A stretch of DNA of 5,358 nt from Coriobacteriia bacterium (GTDB lineage Bacteria > Actinomycetota > Coriobacteriia > Coriobacteriales > QAMH01), in NCBI GenBank assembly GCA_900758075.1, contig CAAEQF010000227.1:1-5358 (forward strand), in the 5' to 3' direction. Made by a program: the position numbers and the translations under genes. This document shows positions 1 through 5,348 of the stretch, in pieces (positions within the stretch are counted from its first letter, which is position 1; each line of letters starts with the position of its first letter). The notes beneath the pieces were generated by a model. The model ran no database searches, was not told the DNA's origin, and worked only from the letters and a program-made list of their open reading frames with translations.

Positions 1-2
1 GC

Positions 3-932
3 ATGCACGGGGGCGCTGCAGCGGCAGGGGGCACCCGTTGGGGCAAGCGGGCCGCGCTCGCCGTCGTCATCGTCGTGGTCCTCGCAATCGTGGGCTGGTA
101 CCTGCAGGTTTCGCTCGCGATGCGCCCGAGCGACGACGTTTCCGGCTCCGTCTCTGGACCGGGGATCGGCAAGCCGTACTACGTCTTGCTCATGGGGAGC
201 GACAGCCGCGACGAGGCAGAGGATACGGCCCGTGCGGACAGCATGATCTTGTGCCGCGTCGACGAGGCGGCCAAGCAGGTGACGATGGTTTCGATGCCAC
301 GTGACCTGCTCGTCGAGATTCCCGGACACGGCAAGGGCAAGCTCAACTCTGCGCTTGCCTACGAGGGCTACTCGGGCGCCATCGACGCGGTGAGCAAGGT
401 GGCAGGCGTGCCGATCAGCTACTACGCGACCATTTACTTCAGCGGCTTCGAGAAGCTCGTGGACGATTTGGGCGGTGTGACGGTGCAGGTTCCGGAGGGC
501 ACCTACTACGACGGCGTCTGGGTCCCGGCGGGCGACGCGTCGCGCATCAACGGCAAGGAGGCGCTCGTGCTCGCGCGTTGCCGCCATGGCAACCCGCCCG
601 ACCAGGGGGCGTATGCCGCAGGCGACTATCAGCGCACGAAAAACCAGCGCAATCTGATGAAGGCGATCGTCAAGGAGATCATGGGCAAGCCCGCTTGGCA
701 GGTGCCCGGGCTCGTCTCGACCGTCTCTGGCTGCATCGAGACGAACATGCCCGCATGGAAGATCGCAGAGCTCGCGTTCGTGATGCGCGGCATGGACACC
801 GAGAAGATGTACTCTGCGAGCGTCCCCGCCTCGAGCAAGCTTTCAGGCGGCGTGTGGTACGAGATCTTGGACGATAGTGCGTGGAAGAAGATGATGGCGC
901 GCGTCGAGGCAGGGCAAGACCCCAATTCGTGA
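3..932 (+). CDS. LytR-CpsA-Psr (LCP) family cell-wall phosphotransferase, 5' end uncertain
   Basis: LCP proteins sit in the membrane and transfer undecaprenyl-phosphate-linked glycopolymers (teichoic acid-like or capsular chains) onto peptidoglycan outside the cell. The translation has a basic N-terminus, one membrane segment at about residues 17-36 rich in Ala/Val/Ile, then an extracytoplasmic LCP domain from about residue 59. Family landmarks are LLMGSDSR (62-69), ADSMILCRVD (78-87), SMPRDL (97-102), KLNSAL (113-118), LVDDLGGVTVQVP (152-164), LARCRH (190-195) and DYQRTKNQR (208-216). D67, D79, R100, R192 and R194 have the spacing of the metal- and pyrophosphate-binding residues reported for pneumococcal Cps2A, so an active enzyme is expected. 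At 309 residues it has a single LCP domain and no long C-terminal extension. Only two bases precede the first ATG, so no ribosome site can be seen and the true start may lie outside the window. The polymer it transfers cannot be told from the sequence. Confidence 0.92.
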   Translation: MHGGAAAAGGTRWGKRAALAVVIVVVLAIVGWYLQVSLAMRPSDDVSGSVSGPGIGKPYYVLLMGSDSRDEAEDTARADSMILCRVDEAAKQVTMVSMPRDLLVEIPGHGKGKLNSALAYEGYSGAIDAVSKVAGVPISYYATIYFSGFEKLVDDLGGVTVQVPEGTYYDGVWVPAGDASRINGKEALVLARCRHGNPPDQGAYAAGDYQRTKNQRNLMKAIVKEIMGKPAWQVPGLVSTVSGCIETNMPAWKIAELAFVMRGMDTEKMYSASVPASSKLSGGVWYEILDDSAWKKMMARVEAGQDPNS

Positions 933-988
933 TTGAATGAGATGGGCTGGCCGAGGGGTACTGCACGGCGCCGCGCAACGAGAAGAAT

Positions 989-992
989 GGAG
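989..992 (+). promoter_or_regulatory. Ribosome binding site deciding the dehydrogenase start
   Basis: GGAG lies 8 bases before the ATG at 1001, good spacing. The same frame also offers GTG at 992 and ATG at 995. GGAG is too close to serve either, although GAGAAG at 980-985 could serve the ATG at 995 with a 9-base gap. I prefer 1001; 995 is the realistic alternative. Confidence 0.55.
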
Positions 993-1000
993 TGATGGCA

Positions 1001-1960
1001 ATGCCACGAATCGGAATCGTCGGAACGGGCATGATCGCGTCGAGCCTCGCGGTGCTGACGGCGGGACACGGGATGGAGACGCGGGTCTTCGCCCGCAGCG
1101 CGCAGTCCGCAGAGCGCTTCGAGGCTTCGTTTGCGGCGCATTGGCAGCTCATGGTGCAAAATGGCGTCGCGACGCAGGAGCAGGCAGATATCTGCGCGAC
1201 GTACGTGCGCGTTTCGACCGAGCTTCCTGCCCTCCGAGATGCCGAGGTCGTCTTCGAGTGCATTGTGGAGAACCTTGATCAGAAGGCCGACGTGTACCGT
1301 CGCCTCGAGCAGACGTGTCCCAGCCTGCGTGCCATCTGCTCGGTGAGCTCGTCGATCGTGCCCGACCAGCTCGCGGCATCGTGCACGAGATACGCCGACC
1401 GCATCGTGGTCACGCATCCGTTCAATCCCGTGCACATGGTGCCTTACGTCGAGGTCTGTGCCGCGGAAACGACAGATTCCGAGGTACGCACGTATGTGGT
1501 GGAGCTGCTCGAGGCGCTCGACCGCAAGCCTGTCGTGTTGAAGAAGCCGACGCCGGGGTTCATAGGCAACCGCCTGCAGTTCGCCTTGTGGCGCGAGGCG
1601 CTCGCGCTCGTCGAGGAGGGCGTTGCCGACCCGCGTGACATCGACATCGCGCTGCGCTACAGCTTCTGCCCGCGCTACACCTCCATAGGCATCTTCGAGC
1701 ACTTCGACACGGGCGGGCTCGCGCTGAACCGCGCGACCTGCAAAAACCTGTTTCCCGTGCTGAGCGACAGGAAGGACGTGCCGCCGGTTATCGACAGCCT
1801 CATGGAGCAGGGACGTACCGGGGCGAGTGCAGGGCGCGGCTTCTACGATTGGGAGGGCGTCGACATGGAGGCGTATGCCGCGCGCGTCAACGAGCCGTAT
1901 TGGAAGTTCTGCTCGTGGCATATGCCGGATGCTCCGATGCGGCCGAGCGCGGAGTGCTGA
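1001..1960 (+). CDS. 3-hydroxyacyl-CoA dehydrogenase family NAD-dependent oxidoreductase (lambda-crystallin/gulonate dehydrogenase-like)
   Basis: This is a cytoplasmic NAD(H)-dependent dehydrogenase of the 3HCDH superfamily, which oxidises a hydroxyl to a ketone on an acyl-CoA or a polyol/hydroxy acid. Numbered from the ATG at 1001, the N-terminal Rossmann domain opens with IGIVGTGMIASSLA (GxGxxA, residues 8-13). The catalytic set of the family is visible: a Ser cluster at 116-118, His139 in HPFNP, Glu151 in YVEV (12 residues after the His, as usual) and Asn190 in GFIGNR. The C-terminal helical 3HCDH domain runs from about 186 and contains EEGVADPRDIDIAL. At 319 residues it is longer than typical 3-hydroxybutyryl-CoA dehydrogenases (about 280) and matches lambda-crystallin/L-gulonate 3-dehydrogenase proteins; HPFNP with a downstream LVEEGV segment also fits that branch. 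The substrate is therefore open. There are 68 bases between the upstream LCP stop and this start and no clear promoter, so read-through is possible. No thiolase, crotonase or sugar-acid gene is nearby to identify a pathway. Confidence 0.88.
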   Translation: MPRIGIVGTGMIASSLAVLTAGHGMETRVFARSAQSAERFEASFAAHWQLMVQNGVATQEQADICATYVRVSTELPALRDAEVVFECIVENLDQKADVYRRLEQTCPSLRAICSVSSSIVPDQLAASCTRYADRIVVTHPFNPVHMVPYVEVCAAETTDSEVRTYVVELLEALDRKPVVLKKPTPGFIGNRLQFALWREALALVEEGVADPRDIDIALRYSFCPRYTSIGIFEHFDTGGLALNRATCKNLFPVLSDRKDVPPVIDSLMEQGRTGASAGRGFYDWEGVDMEAYAARVNEPYWKFCSWHMPDAPMRPSAEC

Positions 1961-1970
1961 GGAGCCACTG

Positions 1971-3752
1971 CTAGCCGGCGTCTTCGACGAGCGTGCCGAG
2001 GTTTCCGATGATTTCTGCGATGCGCGGGTGATAGATTGCGAGCACGAGCGCCGGCCCCTTTGCCTTGGTCACGATTGCGCAGGAGCTGCCCTTGAGGGAC
2101 ACCTGCAGCGCGTTGAGCGACGTGCGCTTGATAAGGCTGAAGCTGTAGTTGGGGTGCGCGTGCGCGAAGGCGCGTGTTGCCTCGAGGTGCTCGGCGTATT
2201 CGGAGGGCTCGCAGAGGACGGTCTCTTCCATGAACGCGCGCTCGGTTTGCAGGCGCAGTGCGTCGGGTGCAAACGATGCCTCGTCGAAGCCGACGATGTA
2301 GTCGTGCTTTTTCGAGTGGGAGAGGAGGGTCTCGACGTTTGCGCGTTGCGCGGCGGCGCTGATACGCAGGCGAGCCCGTGTGCCGTTGCCGAGGCCGGCG
2401 CGTTCGAGGACACGCTGCAGCAGCTCGGGCGGCATCGTGAAAAGCGGCAACGAGGAGAGGTAGCTGGTGTCGTCTCCGCGCGTCGAGGAGAGCTCGGCCA
2501 TCTTCTTCTCGAAGCAGTCCACGTCCTTGCCGGTGTAGACGTCCATGAGCGGCTTGGCGTGGTCGAGGATGATTTCGGCTTTGCGCTGGTAGTAGCGCAC
2601 GGACTGCGGTTCGGTGGTCAGGCGGTGCATGCCGTTGGAGACGTCGTCGCCGATGCACTCGCCGTAGAGCGCCGCCGCGTTGGAGACGAAGTGCGCACGT
2701 CTGAAGATGCGGTCGTGGGCTCCCTCGAGGTAGTACGGCGTGACCATGCCCGTCGCGTAGAGCGGGAGCCAGACGACCAGGCTCCGAATAATCTCGCGGT
2801 AGGAGCGGTCGAGGTTGTGGATGAGGCTCATGTGTACGCCGCTGGATAGCACGTCGAGCAGCGCTGAGACCCAGCGGGTATAGTACGCGCCGTCGCCGAG
2901 CAGCTCGTCCATGGGAAGGCCCGAGCAGATGAAGAGCTCGCGCGATTTGGGCGAGAGGCTTGCGATCCGGTAAAGTTGCAGGTACGCCTCGCGCATGTCC
3001 TCGACGGCGTAGGCGAGCTCGGCGTGCGGGCGTTTCAGGAACTCGCGAGCATGCGTGTCGGTGAGTCTGGAGCACGAAGTAGATTCGCGGTGGACGTTCG
3101 CGTAGAACGCGCCGAAGTCGAAATCGTTGATGGACTTGAGAAAGCCGAGCGCGTCTTCCTGCTCTGCCGTGCGGGTGTTGTCGTCTGCGGTGAGCCAGCT
3201 GACGATCGCTGCCTCGATGGCGTCGGTGTCGTTGAAGCTGGGCAGGGAAAGAGCGGGGTTGTGCGCCTTGAGCAGCGCCCCGAGCGGGGCCTGCGTCGAG
3301 TGGGTGGCGTGCAGCGTCGCGTAACGGGCGCAGCGCGTGGCAAACTCGCGCACGTGGGCGGGGTAGCGGTAGCCAGCGCGGATGCGGGAGAGGTAGGAGG
3401 CATCGATGCCGATGTACTCTGCGAGCTTCGTGTTGTAGAGCCCCAGGGTGTTCATGAGGCTGTTGAGCTTGTCGGCAAAGGCGAGGCTGCGGCTCTTGTT
3501 GGACAGGCTGCCGAGCAGGCGCTGCTGCACTGTGGCGGCATTCGAGTACTCCGTGATGCCGACGCGCTGTGCAATGCTCGCGATCCCCTCGGCTAGGCGG
3601 GCGACGGTCTTTCCCGTCGAGGTCGGCTTGCGGTTGCCGTTGCGGTAGCGGCTCAGCGCCGAGGCAGACAGCTCGCATGCTGCGGCGAGCTCCTTGTTGG
3701 AGCATCCCAAGGCATCAATCATTGAGTTGAGTGTCTGATCGAACTGCGCCAT
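1971..3752 (-). CDS. Large XRE-type transcriptional regulator with two tandem helix-turn-helix units
   Basis: This is a predicted cytoplasmic DNA-binding regulator of 593 residues. The first helix-turn-helix spans about residues 18-43 (NKELAAACELSASALSRYRN, then GNRKP). A second, similar unit lies at about 94-131 (KLAEYIGIDASYLSRIRAGY, then RYP). Both have the XRE signature of a recognition helix ending in LSR(Y/I)R followed by G-x-R-x-P. Residues 150-593 show no enzyme motif, signal peptide or clear membrane helix. A block at about 305-344, with IHNLDRS and WLPLYATGMVTPYYLEG, resembles, from memory, large uncharacterised Firmicutes/Actinobacteria regulators; treat that as unverified. The start is the ATG at 3752: GAAGGG lies 6 bases upstream (3759-3764) and AGGAGG 13 bases upstream (3766-3771). 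The gene is monocistronic, transcribed away from the small gene at 4085 and converging on the dehydrogenase with a 10-base gap. A palindrome in its own promoter suggests autoregulation. Effector and target genes are unknown. Confidence 0.85.
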   Translation of the reverse strand: MAQFDQTLNSMIDALGCSNKELAAACELSASALSRYRNGNRKPTSTGKTVARLAEGIASIAQRVGITEYSNAATVQQRLLGSLSNKSRSLAFADKLNSLMNTLGLYNTKLAEYIGIDASYLSRIRAGYRYPAHVREFATRCARYATLHATHSTQAPLGALLKAHNPALSLPSFNDTDAIEAAIVSWLTADDNTRTAEQEDALGFLKSINDFDFGAFYANVHRESTSCSRLTDTHAREFLKRPHAELAYAVEDMREAYLQLYRIASLSPKSRELFICSGLPMDELLGDGAYYTRWVSALLDVLSSGVHMSLIHNLDRSYREIIRSLVVWLPLYATGMVTPYYLEGAHDRIFRRAHFVSNAAALYGECIGDDVSNGMHRLTTEPQSVRYYQRKAEIILDHAKPLMDVYTGKDVDCFEKKMAELSSTRGDDTSYLSSLPLFTMPPELLQRVLERAGLGNGTRARLRISAAAQRANVETLLSHSKKHDYIVGFDEASFAPDALRLQTERAFMEETVLCEPSEYAEHLEATRAFAHAHPNYSFSLIKRTSLNALQVSLKGSSCAIVTKAKGPALVLAIYHPRIAEIIGNLGTLVEDAG

Positions 3753-3787
3753 GCGCTGCCCTTCGCCTCCTGTCCTGCATTGCGACG

Positions 3788-3816
3788 ATTATACTGGCAA
3801 TTGCCAAATCAGTCAC
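3788..3816 (-). promoter_or_regulatory. Sigma-70-type promoter of the XRE regulator gene
   Basis: Read on the minus strand, GTGACT (3816-3811, four of six matches to TTGACA) is followed by a 17-base spacer and a perfect TATAAT (3793-3788). Transcription would begin near 3780, leaving a leader of roughly 28 bases before the ATG at 3752. The ideal -10 and spacing make this the best promoter in the window. The spacer is almost filled by a palindrome (separate entry), so a bound dimer there would block RNA polymerase. Confidence 0.75.
3795..3806. promoter_or_regulatory. Perfect 12-base palindrome in the promoter spacer, candidate operator
   Basis: TGGCAATTGCCA is its own reverse complement and lies between the -35 and -10 hexamers of the regulator promoter. 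Its arms TGGCA/TGCCA recur, with a one-base centre instead of two, in each unit of the neighbouring repeat array. The position is typical of a repressor site. The most economical binder is the adjacent XRE protein acting on its own gene, but that assignment is inferred and no binding specificity can be read from the protein. Confidence 0.5.
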
Positions 3817-3845
3817 ATGCCAATCAGAAACTGGTATGTGGAGGA

Positions 3846-3863
3846 GGGGCGGAAACCCGCCCC
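3846..3863. repeat. Short GC-rich inverted repeat, 7-base stem
   Basis: GGGGCGG (3846-3852) and CCGCCCC (3857-3863) are perfect reverse complements around an AAAC loop. A shorter version with a five-base stem (GGCGG/CCGCC, same AAAC loop) recurs at 3947-3960 in the third array unit. No T-run follows on either strand, so it does not read as an intrinsic terminator. It forms the left portion of the first array unit. Confidence 0.6.
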
Positions 3864-3996
3864 GCGCCAGGAATCCCTGGCAGTGCCAGAGCTGGGTGGC
3901 GAGCACCCCGGGACGCCAGGAAACCCTGGCAGTGCCAGAAATGGCTGGCGGAAACCCGCCCCGCGCCAGAAACCCCTGGCAGTGCCAACCCTGGCT
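3848..3996. repeat. Three-unit tandem array (49/50-base period) of palindromic elements
   Basis: The units are 3848-3897, 3898-3946 and 3947-3996. Units 1 and 3 share their first 23 bases exactly (3848-3870 and 3947-3969). Unit 2 keeps GGCG, then diverges, then rejoins at GCCAGG. All three carry the exact palindrome TGGCAGTGCCA, at 3878-3888, 3927-3937 and 3977-3987; in units 1 and 2 it extends to CTGGCAGTGCCAG. Each unit also contains GCCAG(G/A) facing CTGGC about four to six bases away, so the CTGGC arm could pair either upstream or downstream as alternative hairpins. The array lies between two divergent genes and lacks the T-runs of terminators. It could be an operator array for the adjacent regulator, whose promoter palindrome has the same TGGCA/TGCCA arms, or a local cluster of a genome-wide extragenic palindrome family. 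The window alone cannot separate these. Confidence 0.8.
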
Positions 3997-4067
3997 GGAA
4001 AGCCGTTACGCGAGTCCAAGCTATGTGGGGAATTGTGCGTGTAAGATTTCCTACTAGAAAGCGAGCG

Positions 4068-4077
4068 AGGAGGAGGG
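4068..4077 (+). promoter_or_regulatory. Extended Shine-Dalgarno sequence for the small gene at 4085
   Basis: AGGAGGAGGG contains overlapping AGGAGG and GGAGGG registers. The GGAGG at 4072-4076 ends 8 bases before the ATG at 4085, which fixes that ATG over the in-frame ATG at 4109. I see no convincing promoter upstream; TAAGAT at 4042-4047 is a weak -10 candidate without a -35 partner. Confidence 0.7.
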
Positions 4078-4084
4078 CTGGTTC

Positions 4085-4414
4085 ATGAGCGCAATAGGGG
4101 AGCAGACCATGGATCGAATCCTCGATGTGACCGACGAACTCCAGGCTTGCGTGCACGAGAAGTTCGAGCCTTACGAGGGCGTTTTTCGTCTGAACGAATC
4201 GGGCGAATACGTTTCCGAAAACGACTGGCTGAATGTTTGGGGAGGTCGTCCGACGTGGTGGCATAAGGCATGGATGCTCGCGGATAACGGCCAGTACACG
4301 GCGTCTGCAGTCGCAGCCATGAGCGTTGTCGAGATTGAGCGTGCATACGATGATCCGTGCTTCGAGCCGGAGTACGCCTTCTACACCGAGGTCGATGGCA
4401 ATGGCCTGCCGTAG
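4085..4414 (+). CDS. Small acidic protein of unknown function
   Basis: I do not recognise this 109-residue protein. It is acidic, with no signal peptide, membrane segment or cysteine-pair metal motif. It is unusually rich in tryptophan in its middle (NDWLNVWGGRPTWWHKAW, about residues 46-63) and ends with many acidic and aromatic residues (EPEYAFYTEVDGNGLP). The codon pattern is consistent with a real gene, and the ribosome site at 4068-4077 is the strongest in the window. An internal ATG at residue 9 is a less likely start. It is divergent from the XRE regulator across the palindrome array, an arrangement often seen for a regulator and its target, so it is the obvious candidate for control by that protein. 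It may equally be accessory cargo, since a decayed ATPase gene follows 67 bases downstream. Toxin, antitoxin or phage-related roles are possible, but nothing in the sequence supports one over another. Confidence 0.65.
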   Translation: MSAIGEQTMDRILDVTDELQACVHEKFEPYEGVFRLNESGEYVSENDWLNVWGGRPTWWHKAWMLADNGQYTASAVAAMSVVEIERAYDDPCFEPEYAFYTEVDGNGLP

Positions 4415-4458
4415 CGATGCGTATATGTCATGCGCCGCTTGGGTTTCGAAAACACTGG

Positions 4459-4504
4459 ATGAGTTCTGCGCAAAATACTGAATGAAACTTGCGCACAATA
4501 CTGA
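4459..4504 (+). repeat. Imperfect 23-base tandem duplication at the start of the ATPase remnant
   Basis: Bases 4459-4481 and 4482-4504 match at 18 of 23 positions, each beginning ATGA and sharing TGCGCA, one variable base, then AATACTGA. The upstream copy encodes a mini reading frame MSSAQNTE that stops at 4483-4485, overlapping the downstream ATG (ATGA). The downstream copy starts MKLAHNTE and continues into the ATPase N-terminus. It looks like a duplicated gene start, with the old start frameshifted out of use. Confidence 0.65.
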
Positions 4505-4993
4505 AACTCCAAACGGATACAAGCCCGGGCCCATCGAAAGGCGACTCGATTTCCTCATGGTCGCTTTCGGCTGCGTTGAAATTGTTGGCCCTAAATGGTG
4601 CGGGAAAACATGGGCAGTACTTTCTCGCTCGGCAAGTGCGGCCGAGCTTGATGAGCCGATGGAGCGCGCTGCTGCCGAAATCGATCCCCGGGATCTTCGT
4701 GTATTTCTTTTACACCTATGCGGGCTTGGGAAACGAGCTTTGGTATTACCGCGACGATCGAGGATTCGAAGTCGATGCCGTCGTGGAATGCGGGAATCGA
4801 AGTGAAGTTGAGTGACACGAAGGCGGACGAGGGCGCTGTCAGCCTGTTGAGGCTGCGTGACCGAATAACCGCGAACGGCGCTGCGAAGAACGCAGAACCT
4901 ACATTTCTCGCTGTCGTCGTAGGTCGCGAGAGCCTGGCCTACACGCGTGACGATGGGGTCTTGGCGATTTCCGCTGCACTTCTGGGGGCGTGA
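4482..4993 (+). pseudogene. Remnant of an AAA_14/DUF4143 ATP-binding protein, internally deleted and frameshifted
   Basis: Intact members are cytoplasmic proteins of about 400-430 residues with an N-terminal AAA ATPase and a C-terminal DUF4143 domain; their cellular role is poorly defined. Here the N-terminus is present from ATG 4482, including Walker A GPKWCGKT (residues 36-43, bases 4587-4610) and a LDEPMERAAAEIDP stretch to about 4690. The text then jumps to the family's C-terminal part: DLRV in the same frame, a switch to the next frame within about 4700-4730 for GLGNELWYYRDDRGFEVDAV, and a second switch near 4785-4795 into GIEVKLSDTKADEGAVSLLR and onward to FLAVVVGRESLAYTRDDGV, ending at TGA 4991-4993. 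About 250 codons of the middle are missing, including the region of Walker B. The FEVD and IEVK segments fit the nuclease-like fold of DUF4143. No single frame encodes the whole, so it should be nonfunctional unless short fragments are made. Confidence 0.85.
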
Positions 4994-5206
4994 TCCGCTG
5001 GTGAGATGACGACGATGGCAATGGGGATTCCAGCGAGATGAAGTCGCCTGATGGTCGAGGATACATTTGGAGCGAGCAGCCTCTACCTTTTTTGCGAAGC
5101 TAATTGGCCGGTTCCCGTATTGCGACGGATGCGTAAACGGTGAAAAGAGACGTCCGACTGTTGCCGATTGAACAAATGAGGCACATGGCTCGAGGTCAAC
5201 GCATGG
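4994..5206. other. Intergenic stretch without a convincing gene
   Basis: This stretch between the ATPase remnant and the tRNA terminator is less GC-rich than the left half of the window. I see no ribosome site leading into a plausible frame. A 30-codon frame at 5051-5143 has no supporting features. It may be further decayed coding sequence, but nothing identifiable remains. Confidence 0.5.
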
Positions 5207-5245
5207 AAAAACAAGAGCAGACCAGAGGAAACATGCCCTCTGGCC
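5207..5245 (-). terminator. Probable intrinsic terminator of the tRNA-Arg gene
   Basis: On the minus strand, 13 bases after the tRNA 3' end, CCAGAGG (5243-5237) and CCTCTGG (5228-5222) form a 7-base stem with an 8-base loop. It extends to nine pairs through a G-U and a G-C (to 5245 and 5220). Five bases later comes TTGTTTTT (5214-5207). The gap before the T-run is longer than ideal, so termination may be moderate. Confidence 0.65.
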
Positions 5246-5257
5246 CGCGCATTTACC

Positions 5258-5333
5258 TGGTGCCCCCGATACGATTCGAACGTACGACACCCGCTTTAGG
5301 AGAGCGGTGCTCTATCCCCTGAGCTACGGAGGC
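5258..5333 (-). tRNA. tRNA-Arg, anticodon CCU (reads AGG)
   Basis: The full cloverleaf folds from the minus strand. The acceptor arm is GCCTCCG pairing with CGGGGGC, with one U-G at the fourth pair. The D stem is GCTC/GAGC. The anticodon stem CCGCT/AGCGG encloses loop CTCCTAA, with CCT at 5300-5298. The variable loop is GTGTC and the T arm GTACG/CGTAT encloses TTCGAAT. The discriminator is A, followed by an encoded CCA (5260-5258), giving 76 bases. It supplies the rare arginine codon AGG in a high-GC genome. Its 3' side faces the accessory stretch to the left, and 3' ends of tRNA genes are common integration sites for mobile elements. Confidence 0.96.
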
Positions 5334-5342
5334 GCGCATGCC

Positions 5343-5348
5343 ATTCTA
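5343..5348 (-). promoter_or_regulatory. Candidate -10 element for the tRNA-Arg gene
   Basis: TAGAAT on the minus strand matches TATAAT at five of six positions. It ends nine bases before the mature tRNA 5' end, so transcription would start only a few bases upstream of the tRNA. A -35 with normal spacing would fall beyond the window, so it cannot be checked. Confidence 0.4.

Noticed and set aside
629..1921. 430-residue minus-strand open frame
   Set aside because: It is antisense to the LCP and dehydrogenase genes, both of which have clear catalytic motifs on the plus strand.
1843..3705. 620-residue minus-strand open frame overlapping the regulator
   Set aside because: It is extremely Arg/Pro/His-rich, as expected of an off-frame reading of a GC-rich gene; the 593-residue frame has recognisable HTH motifs, a ribosome site and a promoter.
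3848..3996. Short repeats resembling a minimal CRISPR array
   Set aside because: The whole 49/50-base unit is repeated, including the positions where spacers would lie, the repeats are imperfect and palindrome-dense, and no cas gene is present.
3846..3996. Bidirectional intrinsic terminator
   Set aside because: The hairpins are strong but no T-run follows on either strand, and the region lies between divergent genes, where a terminator is not expected.
3731..4088. Three overlapping plus-strand frames and a minus-strand frame through the palindrome array
   Set aside because: They are open only because the GC-rich repeat unit lacks stop codons; the proteins are repeat translations with no ribosome site or family resemblance.
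4996..5035. Inverted repeat CGCTGG/CCAGCG with a 28-base loop after the ATPase remnant
   Set aside because: A six-base stem with a long loop and no T-run is within chance expectation and does not make a credible terminator.
5051..5143. 30-codon plus-strand frame before the tRNA region
   Set aside because: It is too short, with a poor ribosome site and no recognisable similarity; it could be decayed coding sequence but cannot be supported.
3824..5290. 488-residue minus-strand open frame
   Set aside because: It runs through part of the tRNA, its terminator, the ATPase remnant, the small gene and the array in antisense, with no family motif; it is a long high-GC shadow.
5140..5322. 60-residue plus-strand frame
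   Set aside because: Its second half is antisense to the tRNA-Arg gene (reading PPIRFERTTPALGERCSIP), a common spurious open frame over tRNA genes.
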